Positions 1 through 6,974 of a stretch of 6,974 nt of DNA are shown one piece after another (the first letter of the stretch is position 1; each line of letters starts with the position of its first letter). Source of the stretch: UBA1737 sp045653225 (GTDB lineage: Bacteria; Bacillota_I; Bacilli_A; ML615J-28; CAG-313). The notes below the pieces were generated by a model that did not search any database, was not told where the DNA came from, and saw only the letters and a list, made by a program, of their open reading frames with translations. Both the position numbers and the translations under genes were made by a program. The stretch is from assembly GCA_045653225.1 (NCBI GenBank), contig JAZOLP010000040.1, positions 1-6,974 on the forward strand, read 5' to 3'.

Positions 1-1051
1 ATAAATCATTGTCTTTGATAAGATTAAATTTTCTAAAAACTTTATCAATAATCCAAGTTAAAACAGCAGGTGCAATTACACATATAAATAACAAAATCAA
101 AATTATTTGAAACTTATTATATGAAGAATTAGATAAAACCATAGATTCATAAGCACCAAAAATACCAGTGAATCCGCAAGTACCCATACCACAAAGTAAA
201 GAATTATTATTTACAATTTTAAAAACACAAGTTCCTATTGGTCCTAAAATTGCACTTGTAATTATTGTAGGCAGCCATATTATTGGTTTTTTCAAACAAT
301 TACTAAACTGTAACATACTTGTTCCTATACCTACAGAAACAACACCGCTTATTTTATTATCTTTATAGCTTTGAACCGCAAAACCAATCATTTGACAACA
401 ACAACCAATAGTTGCTGCACCGCCTGCTAATCCACTTATTCCAATCATTGAACAAAGTGCAGCTGAAGATAGAGGCATTGTTAAAACCATTCCAACAACA
501 ACAGAAATTATAATAGCAGAAATTATTGGTTGATAGTTAGTAGCATTATTGATAAATACTCCAAGTGCTTGCATTAATTTATTAACAGGCACACCAATAT
601 AATAACCAACTAAGCATCCGATAACTACAACAACTAGTGGAGTTATGACAATATCTACTAATGTCTTTTTAGATACTAAACCACCTAGTTCCATTCCAAC
701 TAAAGCTCCTAAATAAGCACCAACTGGGCCTCCAGCCACTGCACCTACAGCTCCTGTTGCACATGATGAAAAAATAACTAATGGATCTTTTTTTAACCCA
801 TATGCCATTGAAACACCTATCGCAGCACCATAAGTATAAGAAGATTTAATTATTCCAACAATGCCTTCTTTATATGTATTACCACTAATTATAAAATCAT
901 TTTTTAAAAAAGACAAAAATGGTATATCAGATAAAGCGCCAATAATAGTTCCAATTAATAATGATGCAAATAATCCTAATGCCATATATGACATTGCATC
1001 AATAAAATATCTTTTTAAGTATCTTTTTATAACTTCAAATATCTTTTTCAC
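1..1051 (-). CDS. PTS EIIC-type membrane protein, PfoR/COG3641-like (partial, C-terminus off the window)
   Basis: I read an open frame of 350 codons from a GTG start that is still open at the window edge. It resembles the EIIC-only family PTS_EIIC_2 (COG3641, which includes Clostridium perfringens PfoR), whose members are about 340-360 residues, so only a few residues are probably missing. Seen directly: a basic N-terminus (MKKIFEVIKRYLKRYFIDAM), then roughly eight to ten hydrophobic segments. Gly/Ala-rich stretches lie near residues 97-125 (TGAVGAVAGGPVGAYLGALVG) and 204-216 (GISGLAGGAATIG), and there is a conserved-looking LKKPIIWLPT around 253-262. There is no EIIA or EIIB domain and no phosphorylatable domain in the visible part. 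It carries eleven Cys, including three in a row at 217-219. It follows the hydrolase by 12 bases, so it is probably in the same operon. Family membership is recognised from memory of the sequence pattern. Sugar transport, as opposed to a sensory or regulatory role, is not established. Confidence 0.82.
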   Translation of the reverse strand, partial: MKKIFEVIKRYLKRYFIDAMSYMALGLFASLLIGTIIGALSDIPFLSFLKNDFIISGNTYKEGIVGIIKSSYTYGAAIGVSMAYGLKKDPLVIFSSCATGAVGAVAGGPVGAYLGALVGMELGGLVSKKTLVDIVITPLVVVVIGCLVGYYIGVPVNKLMQALGVFINNATNYQPIISAIIISVVVGMVLTMPLSSAALCSMIGISGLAGGAATIGCCCQMIGFAVQSYKDNKISGVVSVGIGTSMLQFSNCLKKPIIWLPTIITSAILGPIGTCVFKIVNNNSLLCGMGTCGFTGIFGAYESMVLSNSSYNKFQIILILLFICVIAPAVLTWIIDKVFRKFNLIKDNDL

Positions 1052-1063
1052 TTATTGCTCCTA
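1052..1063 (-). promoter_or_regulatory. Ribosome binding site fixing a GTG start
   Basis: On the minus strand the text AGGAG (1058-1062) lies six bases before GTG (1051-1049). No in-frame ATG occurs until residue 20, which would remove the basic N-terminal segment. The strong Shine-Dalgarno match therefore supports GTG as the start of the PfoR-like gene. The whole site fits in the 12 bases after the TAA stop of the hydrolase (1066-1064), which makes translational coupling between the two genes likely. Confidence 0.8.
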
Positions 1064-2152
1064 TTACATAAATATTCTACTTTTTATTACTATTTTTATA
1101 AATTCTAAAAATATAATACGATCATTTTTGGTAAAAGCATTCAATGCGCTTAAGGATTTTGGTTTTAAAGTAGTAATCTCAGATAGAGTTTTGATATTAA
1201 GTTTATCAATACATTTTTCTAATGAATCACATAAAGATTTTCTAGTATTCTCATCAAGTTTTGCTACAAAAGCATTTAAGGATTCTGAAAAATTTATACT
1301 ATTAGTTGATAAACTTGACTTAGAAAATTTATTTACATCAATTTCCCAAGTAAATCCATCATGTTGAAATATAGGTTTTGCTGAACTTTTAACAACTTTA
1401 ACTGTTCCTAATTGATTAAAAATCATGCCTATAATAGAATTAGTAGGTAAAATGGTTTTAATTTTATTTTTTATTTGCGAATAAAGCACCAAATCAATAT
1501 CATCAGTTTCAAAGCCTGGACCATCAAAATTATAAATTTTATGAATATGATATTTCACTATATCACTAGCATAAAGTCCAGCATACATAGCCAAATTCCC
1601 ACCTTTAGAGTGACCACATAAGTCAAATTGAGCATTAGGATATTTATTATAAACCATAACAAAATAATCTAAGGCAGAAATTTGAGCAGAAATAGGAAAA
1701 GAAACAATCATATTAAAATCTTCTTCCCAACCAATTAAAGTATCATCAGTTCCTTTAAATGAAATTACTTTAAATTTATCATTTATATGAAATGTTACTG
1801 CACAAAATTGTTCTTTTCTTATTTTGTCATATTTATCAACATAATTAGAAATATAAATATCTTCAAATCTTTTTGATTTCATTACCAATTTACCAAGATC
1901 AGCAATATGATTTGGTACAATTAAACCCAATTTAATTTTACGATTTGTTTGTTGGTTGTAAAAATTTTGTAAAACTGTTTTTAATTTAATTGGTTCATCA
2001 AAAACTAACCCATTATAATCATAATATGTAAGTTGCGTTAGAATAAAAGAATCGATTTCGTTAAATTTATCTTGATCAAAACTTAAATCTCCTCGCCATT
2101 TAATATATTCTATTAAACTATTTTTCGCAATATTTTTAATTTTCTCACTCAT
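1064..2152 (-). CDS. Cytoplasmic alpha/beta-hydrolase, DUF2974 / Mbeg1-like (lipase-type fold)
   Basis: This 362-residue protein matches the DUF2974 (Mbeg1-like) group of lipase-fold hydrolases. Seen directly: the family's N-terminal pattern YIKWRGDLSF (16-25) followed by FNEIDSFILTQLTYYDY; SFKGTDDTLIGWEEDF (131-146), equivalent to the oxyanion-side GT..W..D block of class 3 lipases; and the nucleophile elbow GHSKGG (180-185) with Ser182 as the likely nucleophile. FDGPGF (209-214) and QHDGF (263-267) also occur, with Asp210 and His264 as candidate but unproven triad members. The C-terminal 80 residues look helical. There is no signal peptide or membrane helix, so it should act in the cytoplasm or peripherally at the inner membrane face. 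I chose ATG at 2152 over an in-frame TTG at 2164, because the TTG would abut the AAGG ribosome binding site. The substrate (lipid, ester or peptide ester) is unknown. It lies 29 bases after the second ABC gene and 12 before the PfoR-like gene. Confidence 0.85.
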   Translation of the reverse strand: MSEKIKNIAKNSLIEYIKWRGDLSFDQDKFNEIDSFILTQLTYYDYNGLVFDEPIKLKTVLQNFYNQQTNRKIKLGLIVPNHIADLGKLVMKSKRFEDIYISNYVDKYDKIRKEQFCAVTFHINDKFKVISFKGTDDTLIGWEEDFNMIVSFPISAQISALDYFVMVYNKYPNAQFDLCGHSKGGNLAMYAGLYASDIVKYHIHKIYNFDGPGFETDDIDLVLYSQIKNKIKTILPTNSIIGMIFNQLGTVKVVKSSAKPIFQHDGFTWEIDVNKFSKSSLSTNSINFSESLNAFVAKLDENTRKSLCDSLEKCIDKLNIKTLSEITTLKPKSLSALNAFTKNDRIIFLEFIKIVIKSRIFM

Positions 2153-2181
2153 ACATATTACCAACCTTATAATTTATTTAA
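2153..2181 (-). promoter_or_regulatory. Intergenic ribosome binding site for the hydrolase
   Basis: In the 29-base gap the minus strand reads AAGGTTGG (2168-2161), then eight bases, then ATG at 2152. Counted from the AAGG core, the spacing is 12. The match is weaker than those in front of the neighbouring genes. No terminator hairpin is present. The adjacent sequence is a pure A/T 14-base palindrome over the stop codon of the upstream gene, and it would form only a very weak stem. Confidence 0.5.
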
Positions 2182-4629
2182 TTAAATATCATATTGAGAA
2201 ACTAATTGAGCAGGAGTTTTACGCATTATTAAAACTACTGGTAAAATTCCAACTATAACATTTACAATTAATAGCGCAAGCATAGTTAAACAATAAGCAT
2301 CCATAGTTAATGCAAATTCATACATTGAAGCTGGCATATGTTCTATGAATTCTAATACTCCAACAACTAGTAAACTAGATGGAATCATAACTATTATCGA
2401 CGCAATTAAAATTTCTAACGAATAAATTCTAATAACAACATTTTTCTTTAATCCAAGTAGTCTATAAACCATTGTTGAATTCATATTTGCATTAGCATGA
2501 GCTTTCATTGTAATAAATAAAGTAGCAGTACACATTACAAATATCGCAAAAGTAACAATTATTCTACTTCTTAATTTCGCTTCTTTATCAGAATAATATG
2601 TAGAAGCTACATCATTATAATGAGAATAAGACGTATATTGAACATATTTTATAATATCTTCATATTTTTTATCTGTTGAACTAAAAATTTCTTGTAATAA
2701 TGTTTCTAATTCAGTACTATCTTTTGAATAAGCATTTAATGATTTCTTATTAGCAATTAAAGCATATTTTAATCTTTGAACACCTTCATCAGATAAAACA
2801 TATCTAACTGTTTCATCTTTAAAAGAGCCAACTACATTATATCTAATACCACCAATAGCAGCAGGAGACATATTTTCCTTGTATTGATTACTATTAATTA
2901 ATAATTCATTATCTGATAATGAAATATTATCATAAATACCAGGATATAAAGATTTTAGTTCGCTTAAACTCATAACTTTTAAACTTGCACTTGAACCACT
3001 AATATAATCACATTCTTCAACATAAACACATTTTGAATTAACTTCACAAATTCCTACTATTGTAAATACAGTTGAAGTTTGTTTAGATTTAAATGTTTTA
3101 TTTAAAAATGTTTCATACTTTGTAATTGATGTAGAAACTAAATTATTTTGATTCATAAACGAATCAAGTACCCATTTATCAACAACTACTTCATTAGAAT
3201 TTGAAGGTGACCTTCCATAAATTATTGTATTTTCATCAAAATAATCTAAAGATAAATACGTAAAATCATTAAATGCTGTAGAACTTGAATCAACTACTTT
3301 TTCTATTTGTTCAAATCCATCATATTCAAAATACGCATTAATATTTAATGTTGGCATTATTTCTGTGTTTTCTAATTTTTCATCTAAAATTTCAGATAAA
3401 TACATAATAGTGTCATTAAATCTAGAATTATTTGCGTATTCACTCATTGAAAATTCATATTTGGTAGTATATGAATCCTCCTTTAAGTAATCTTTAATAT
3501 TATCTTTACTTATTGTCATAATGTCTCCAACAGCTATGACTGAAATCATTGATATTAATATTAATGCTATTATCATAATGAAATAACTTTTAGTTTTTGA
3601 ATTAGTTAATACTTTATTAAAGATTTCCTTCCAAGTAAGAACACCAGAATTTTCATTTTTTGGCTTAGGTAAGTCATAAGTTGTCTCTTCGATTTTTTCC
3701 TTATCCATAACTGGTTTAAAACTATCGATTGCTTGAATATTATCAGTCTTTTGAATAACTTGAATGTTTTCTGGTTTATCACTTAGTATATAAAATTTAC
3801 CATGTTCACAAATAATTTTCAATTCGACTTTTTCATTTGAATTACTATACACATCAATGTTATGAATATCACTATCTAAAGTTACTTTATTATATTCTTT
3901 CAAATATAAATTATGATCGTCAACTGTTGCGTATACATTTTCTTTAGATGAAATCATTTTATCATCAATTATCTTACCGTCGCTTATCGAAATAATTCTA
4001 TCAGCAAAGAATTCTGCAATTCTTCTTTCATGAGTGGCTACTATGACTAAACATTTCTTTGAAATATTCTTTAAAATAGACATTACTTTTAGTGTTGTTT
4101 GCTCATCCAAGTTACCTGTAGGCTCATCTGCAAAAATAACATCTGGAGATTTAATTAAAGCTCTAGCTATAGCAATTCTTTGCGCCTGACCACCTGATAA
4201 ATTTTTAAGTTTACGTTTAATAAATTTGGCCATATCAACAGCATTTAAAACATAATCTATTCGATCTTTAATTTCATTATTTGTTAGATTATACGGTGCA
4301 AGAGCAAGTCTTAAATTTTCATATACAGTTTCATTATCTAACATATAATAATTTTGGAAAACATATCCGAATTTATTATTTTTAATGGGTTCAGATTTAC
4401 TGTTATTACAATATAATTGTTCTCCATCAACAACAATAGAACCTTTTAAATAACTATCAATACCACTCATTACATTTAATAATGTAGTTTTACCACTACC
4501 TGATTCACCTAAAAGGCAAACAAAGCCACATGAATCAAACTCTAATGATGTATTATTTATTACATGTAATTCATTTTTAGTGCCTTTATTATAATATTTA
4601 TTTAAGTTTTCAATTACAATTTTCTTCAT
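2182..4629 (-). CDS. MacB-like fused ABC transporter ATP-binding/permease protein (second of a pair)
   Basis: This 815-residue protein joins an ABC ATPase to an FtsX-type permease. Seen in the ATPase (about 1-225): Walker A GESGSGKT (41-48), Q-loop Gln92, canonical signature LSGGQ (144-148), Walker B VIFADEP with Glu169, D-loop GNLD (172-175) and switch His200. All catalytic positions are intact. A linker of about 100 residues (228-330) contains a short beta-looking module (VELKIICEHGKFYILSD). It is followed by an elbow-helix segment (LTWKEIF) and a first membrane helix near 349-368. An extracytoplasmic domain of about 320 residues comes next, then three membrane helices near 688-709, 735-760 and 780-803. 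The stretch RLLGLKKNVVIRIYSLEIL (723-741) is a typical FtsX-domain pattern. This is the MacB-type layout, but with a larger outer domain than E. coli MacB (648 residues in all). Such proteins work as dimers, so pairing with the 750-residue product encoded immediately upstream is likely. The substrate is unknown; peptide, antibiotic or lipoprotein handling are family precedents only. Confidence 0.92.
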   Translation of the reverse strand: MKKIVIENLNKYYNKGTKNELHVINNTSLEFDSCGFVCLLGESGSGKTTLLNVMSGIDSYLKGSIVVDGEQLYCNNSKSEPIKNNKFGYVFQNYYMLDNETVYENLRLALAPYNLTNNEIKDRIDYVLNAVDMAKFIKRKLKNLSGGQAQRIAIARALIKSPDVIFADEPTGNLDEQTTLKVMSILKNISKKCLVIVATHERRIAEFFADRIISISDGKIIDDKMISSKENVYATVDDHNLYLKEYNKVTLDSDIHNIDVYSNSNEKVELKIICEHGKFYILSDKPENIQVIQKTDNIQAIDSFKPVMDKEKIEETTYDLPKPKNENSGVLTWKEIFNKVLTNSKTKSYFIMIIALILISMISVIAVGDIMTISKDNIKDYLKEDSYTTKYEFSMSEYANNSRFNDTIMYLSEILDEKLENTEIMPTLNINAYFEYDGFEQIEKVVDSSSTAFNDFTYLSLDYFDENTIIYGRSPSNSNEVVVDKWVLDSFMNQNNLVSTSITKYETFLNKTFKSKQTSTVFTIVGICEVNSKCVYVEECDYISGSSASLKVMSLSELKSLYPGIYDNISLSDNELLINSNQYKENMSPAAIGGIRYNVVGSFKDETVRYVLSDEGVQRLKYALIANKKSLNAYSKDSTELETLLQEIFSSTDKKYEDIIKYVQYTSYSHYNDVASTYYSDKEAKLRSRIIVTFAIFVMCTATLFITMKAHANANMNSTMVYRLLGLKKNVVIRIYSLEILIASIIVMIPSSLLVVGVLEFIEHMPASMYEFALTMDAYCLTMLALLIVNVIVGILPVVLIMRKTPAQLVSQYDI

Positions 4630-4640
4630 ATTATCACCTA
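4630..4640 (-). promoter_or_regulatory. Ribosome binding site overlapping the upstream stop codon (translational coupling)
   Basis: The minus strand reads TAGGTGATAATATG. The TAG stop of the first ABC gene (4640-4638) shares bases with the Shine-Dalgarno AGGTG (4639-4635), and ATG follows five bases later at 4629-4627. A ribosome finishing the first protein is therefore already positioned on the ribosome binding site of the second. This arrangement is expected for subunits needed in equal amounts. Confidence 0.8.
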
Positions 4641-6890
4641 TTCATTAAATCCTGTCTTTGTCTTTTTTTGAAGAGAATTGTTAAATCTATTCGTTGTTGC
4701 CCAAACAATGAATAAATCAACTATAAAAATAATAATAAATTGATACCATACCATGTATTTTACTATATCATGAATCATTTGAACATTTATAAAATCTAAA
4801 ATGTAAGTACATATTATTGCAAGAATAAACATAACAAATGCAGTAACTAACATTTCAAAGAGATTTGTCCAATACATAGTTTTTTTATTCATTCCAATAA
4901 GTCTTAATAGTAAATAATCATTTTGATTTAATCCTAAGAATGCTACTAACACAAATAAAGTTAATGCGAAAATTACTAATAATGAAATTACACAAACAAT
5001 TATGGTAACATTACGACTATTTAATAAATCATAATCATACTCTAGAGTACTTGCACGATAACTACTCATTGCAGTATATCCTAAATTATTAATTTCTTTA
5101 ATTACTTCATCCGTATAAGCATAATCTTCAATATACACAGTAAATTGTTTTGAATCAACATCTTTAAAATATGTTTCGAATAAAGAAACATCTAACTTAA
5201 GCATTGAGGCGCTCATTAACTCATCATAATTAGAAACATGATAAAGAAGATTATCAGGATGAGGACTATCTAAACCAACATTGCCACTAATAGGTCTTTT
5301 TCTAGATTCACCAAAAAATGATTGAGAAATATAACAATTATTTTCACCTATATTATCTGTAAATAAATATACTCTTTTTGTCTTTTGAACTAAATTTTCA
5401 CCATTTTGTAAGTAATAATATAGAATATGATTTGTTGTTGCGCTTGCATTAGCAATCATTTGTCTACAAAAATCGTAAGAATAATATACTTGTTGTTCAT
5501 TAAAATCCTTATTATGTTTTAAAACACAAGAAACTGTCATATCAAACGAAATGTATTGTTGTACATCCCAATTTTTAGACCCATTAATTTGAAAATATAT
5601 TTTAATAGTTTTCCCTAAATCTTCTTCCTCACCATAAATAGCTATTTCAGTCAATTTAGAAGGAATAGTTCCTACTATAATATCTTTTTCATCAATACAA
5701 CTAATAGACTTCATAAAATTTGTTTTATTTAAAAACTTAGGCACTGTTCTTATTTCAACTGTAGATTCAATAGGAAAACCATTCGCGTCATATTCATATA
5801 ATGCTTGAGGTTCTAAAATGTAATCACCTTCTAAATAGTAATTAAAATCATTTACCAAATCAAATTTATCAACTTGAAGAACATATTTTAAATTTTTAAT
5901 TTTCTCAACGTCAGCAGATGTAATAAAGGACTCATCATCTTTCATTACAATAAGTCGATTAGTCTGTTCATTTAAAAACGCAGATGAATCGTAGATTTTA
6001 GTCTTTGTTTCATCCATATTTGAAATAATTGTTCCAATAAAAATAAAGGTTGTTATTGAAATTAATAATAAAAAGATTGATAAAAAGATTGATCGTCGAG
6101 GTTTTGCACTACGATTAAAACATGAGAAACTCCAAGCAATTTTATATGGATTTAATTTCTCCTTTTCTTCAAATGAAGCAGATAAATAATTTACTACTTC
6201 TTTCTTCTCATCAAGTACAACATGGCCGTCACTTAATCTTATAATACGTGTGGCATAACCTAATGCTTCATCAACATTATGTGTAACCATTATAACTAAA
6301 TGATCTTTAGATAATTCTTTTAGAAGTTTTACAATTTCTAATCCATTTTCCGAATCTAAATTTCCAGTTGGTTCATCAGCTAAAATAATATCAGTTTCTT
6401 TAGCTAAAGCACGAGCAATCCCTAATCGTTGTTTTTGCCCACTTGAAATTTTAGAAGCTTTTTTATTTGCAAAGGCTTTTAAACCAACTTTGTCCAAATA
6501 TTCTAAAGCTTTTACTTCAGCATCTTTAATATTCCAACCAGAAATAATCATAGAAGCAACAACATTTTGAATAAGTGTATAACTATCAATCAAATTATAA
6601 TTTTGACACACATAACCAATACGTTCTCTTCTAAAAGTTTCACGATCTTCATCATCAAAATATGAAGAAGGTTCATTATCATAATAAAGTTCACCATCAT
6701 GATATCCCAGTGATGCACCTATAACATTAAGTAATGAAGTTTTACCACTACCTGATTCACCAGTAATAGCAACAAATTCTCCTTTATAAAATTCTAAATT
6801 GATTTTACTTATACCTATATTAACAGTATTTTTATCATGGTAATACATTGATACATTTTCTAATTTTATTGTCGGTTTTAAATTGTTCAT
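4638..6890 (-). CDS. MacB-like fused ABC transporter ATP-binding/permease protein with variant signature (first of a pair)
   Basis: This 750-residue protein has the same plan as its downstream neighbour. ATPase (about 1-230): Walker A GESGSGKT (44-51), Q-loop Gln96, a non-canonical signature ISSGQ (148-152) in place of LSGGQ, Walker B IILADEP with Glu173, D-loop GNLD (176-179) and switch His204. The linker to the first membrane helix is short. A basic amphipathic stretch (NPYKIAWSFSCFNRSAKPRR) precedes that helix near 268-290. An outer domain of about 335 residues follows (291-627), then membrane helices near 628-653, 675-700 and 713-732, with the FtsX-like pattern RLIGMNKK (663-670). It lacks the 100-residue linker of its partner, and the outer domains show no obvious similarity by eye. 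The start is ATG at 6890: an in-frame TAA lies just upstream (6914-6912) and GAAAGG lies ten bases before the ATG. It is the first gene after the promoter. A heterodimer with the 815-residue protein is inferred from adjacency and shared architecture; the substrate is unknown. Confidence 0.92.
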   Translation of the reverse strand: MNNLKPTIKLENVSMYYHDKNTVNIGISKINLEFYKGEFVAITGESGSGKTSLLNVIGASLGYHDGELYYDNEPSSYFDDEDRETFRRERIGYVCQNYNLIDSYTLIQNVVASMIISGWNIKDAEVKALEYLDKVGLKAFANKKASKISSGQKQRLGIARALAKETDIILADEPTGNLDSENGLEIVKLLKELSKDHLVIMVTHNVDEALGYATRIIRLSDGHVVLDEKKEVVNYLSASFEEKEKLNPYKIAWSFSCFNRSAKPRRSIFLSIFLLLISITTFIFIGTIISNMDETKTKIYDSSAFLNEQTNRLIVMKDDESFITSADVEKIKNLKYVLQVDKFDLVNDFNYYLEGDYILEPQALYEYDANGFPIESTVEIRTVPKFLNKTNFMKSISCIDEKDIIVGTIPSKLTEIAIYGEEEDLGKTIKIYFQINGSKNWDVQQYISFDMTVSCVLKHNKDFNEQQVYYSYDFCRQMIANASATTNHILYYYLQNGENLVQKTKRVYLFTDNIGENNCYISQSFFGESRKRPISGNVGLDSPHPDNLLYHVSNYDELMSASMLKLDVSLFETYFKDVDSKQFTVYIEDYAYTDEVIKEINNLGYTAMSSYRASTLEYDYDLLNSRNVTIIVCVISLLVIFALTLFVLVAFLGLNQNDYLLLRLIGMNKKTMYWTNLFEMLVTAFVMFILAIICTYILDFINVQMIHDIVKYMVWYQFIIIFIVDLFIVWATTNRFNNSLQKKTKTGFNE

Positions 6891-6974
6891 TGTATCTATA
6901 CCTTTCTTTTTTTACATATTATACCACTTTTTTATCTTCAACCGCAATTCATATGATTTTTAAACAACAGCCAT
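6891..6974. other. Right-edge intergenic region
   Basis: These 84 bases hold the promoter and ribosome binding site described above. Beyond the -35, towards 6974, I see no inverted repeat long enough to be a terminator or an operator. On the minus strand 6974-6960 reads ATG GCT GTT GTT TAA, which could be the last codons of a preceding minus-strand gene. The frame cannot be confirmed from so few bases. Confidence 0.45.
6918..6947 (-). promoter_or_regulatory. Sigma-A-type promoter with extended -10, driving the operon
   Basis: On the minus strand a perfect TATAAT (6923-6918) is preceded by TGG, giving an extended -10 (TGNTATAAT, 6926-6918). A weak -35, TTGCGG (6947-6942), lies 18 bases further up. 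Transcription would start near 6911, leaving a leader of only about 20 bases that holds GAAAGG (6906-6901), ten bases before the ATG of the first ABC gene. With so short a leader there is no room for a riboswitch or attenuator. The -35 matches only three of six consensus bases, so the extended -10 would carry most of the strength, or an activator could assist. Confidence 0.72.

Noticed and set aside
168..368. Plus-strand open frame of 66 codons
   Set aside because: It is a shadow of the EIIC-like gene on the opposite strand, with no ribosome binding site or family pattern.
861..1367. Plus-strand open frame of 168 codons
   Set aside because: It lies antisense across the end of the hydrolase and the start of the EIIC-like gene. 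It is Phe/Ile/Ser/Lys-rich with no recognisable motif and no ribosome binding site, as expected of a chance frame opposite AT-rich genes.
2153..2164. In-frame TTG at 2164 as an upstream start of the hydrolase
   Set aside because: The AAGG ribosome binding core directly abuts it, leaving no spacer, and the four added residues match nothing. ATG at 2152 has workable spacing.
2175..2188. Perfect 14-base palindrome (TATTTAATTAAATA)
   Set aside because: It is made only of A and T, overlaps a stop codon in AT-rich DNA, and is too weak to be a terminator. Chance is adequate.
4638..6890. BceAB-type bacitracin/lantibiotic resistance module
   Set aside because: BceA and BceB are separate proteins and BceB has ten membrane helices with one outer loop. 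Here the ATPases are fused to four-helix permeases, and no histidine kinase or response regulator is in view.
6953..6974. Possible plus-strand gene starting ATG ATT TTT AAA at 6953
   Set aside because: There is no ribosome binding site in front, only seven codons are visible, and it would overlap the region just upstream of the minus-strand -35.
1..6974. Use of TGA as Trp (Mycoplasma code)
   Set aside because: All genes are open under the standard bacterial code, Trp is encoded by TGG, and no frame needs an internal TGA read through.

Overview
The window is a compact, strongly AT-rich stretch of bacterial chromosome in which every supported gene lies on the minus strand. Reading in the direction of transcription (from high to low coordinates) there is one promoter region (about 6891-6974), two large fused ATP-binding/permease ABC transporter proteins (6890-4638 and 4629-2182), a cytoplasmic alpha/beta-hydrolase of the DUF2974/Mbeg1-like type (2152-1064), and a PTS EIIC-type membrane protein of the PfoR/COG3641 kind that runs off the left edge (1051-1). 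The gaps are 8, 29 and 12 bases and no terminator-like hairpin is visible between genes, so a single polycistronic operon is the simplest reading. The start of an ATG-initiated gene beyond position 1 and the end of whatever precedes the promoter are not in view.

The very low GC content, the Lys/Asn/Ile-rich proteins, AGGAG-type ribosome binding sites and an extended -10 promoter suggest a low-GC member of the Bacillota, for example a gut Bacilli, Erysipelotrichia or RF39-like lineage. This is inferred from composition and family content only. The long frames contain no in-frame TGA and use TGG for Trp, so nothing suggests the Mycoplasma genetic code.

The two ABC proteins have the same layout: N-terminal ATPase, one membrane helix, a large extracytoplasmic domain of about 320-340 residues, then a C-terminal three-helix FtsX-type block. 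This is the MacB-like (type VII) mechanotransmission architecture. Because they are adjacent, translationally coupled and diverged (one has a canonical LSGGQ signature, the other ISSGQ), they probably form a heterodimer that moves or extracts a substrate at the outer face of the membrane. The substrate cannot be read from the sequence.

The hydrolase has a GHSKGG nucleophile elbow and no export signal. The PfoR-like protein has no EIIA or EIIB domain and no partner in the window. Why these two sit downstream of the transporter pair is the most open question here. I see known families in an uncommon arrangement, and no clearly new system such as a defence island, CRISPR array, RNA gene or mobile element.
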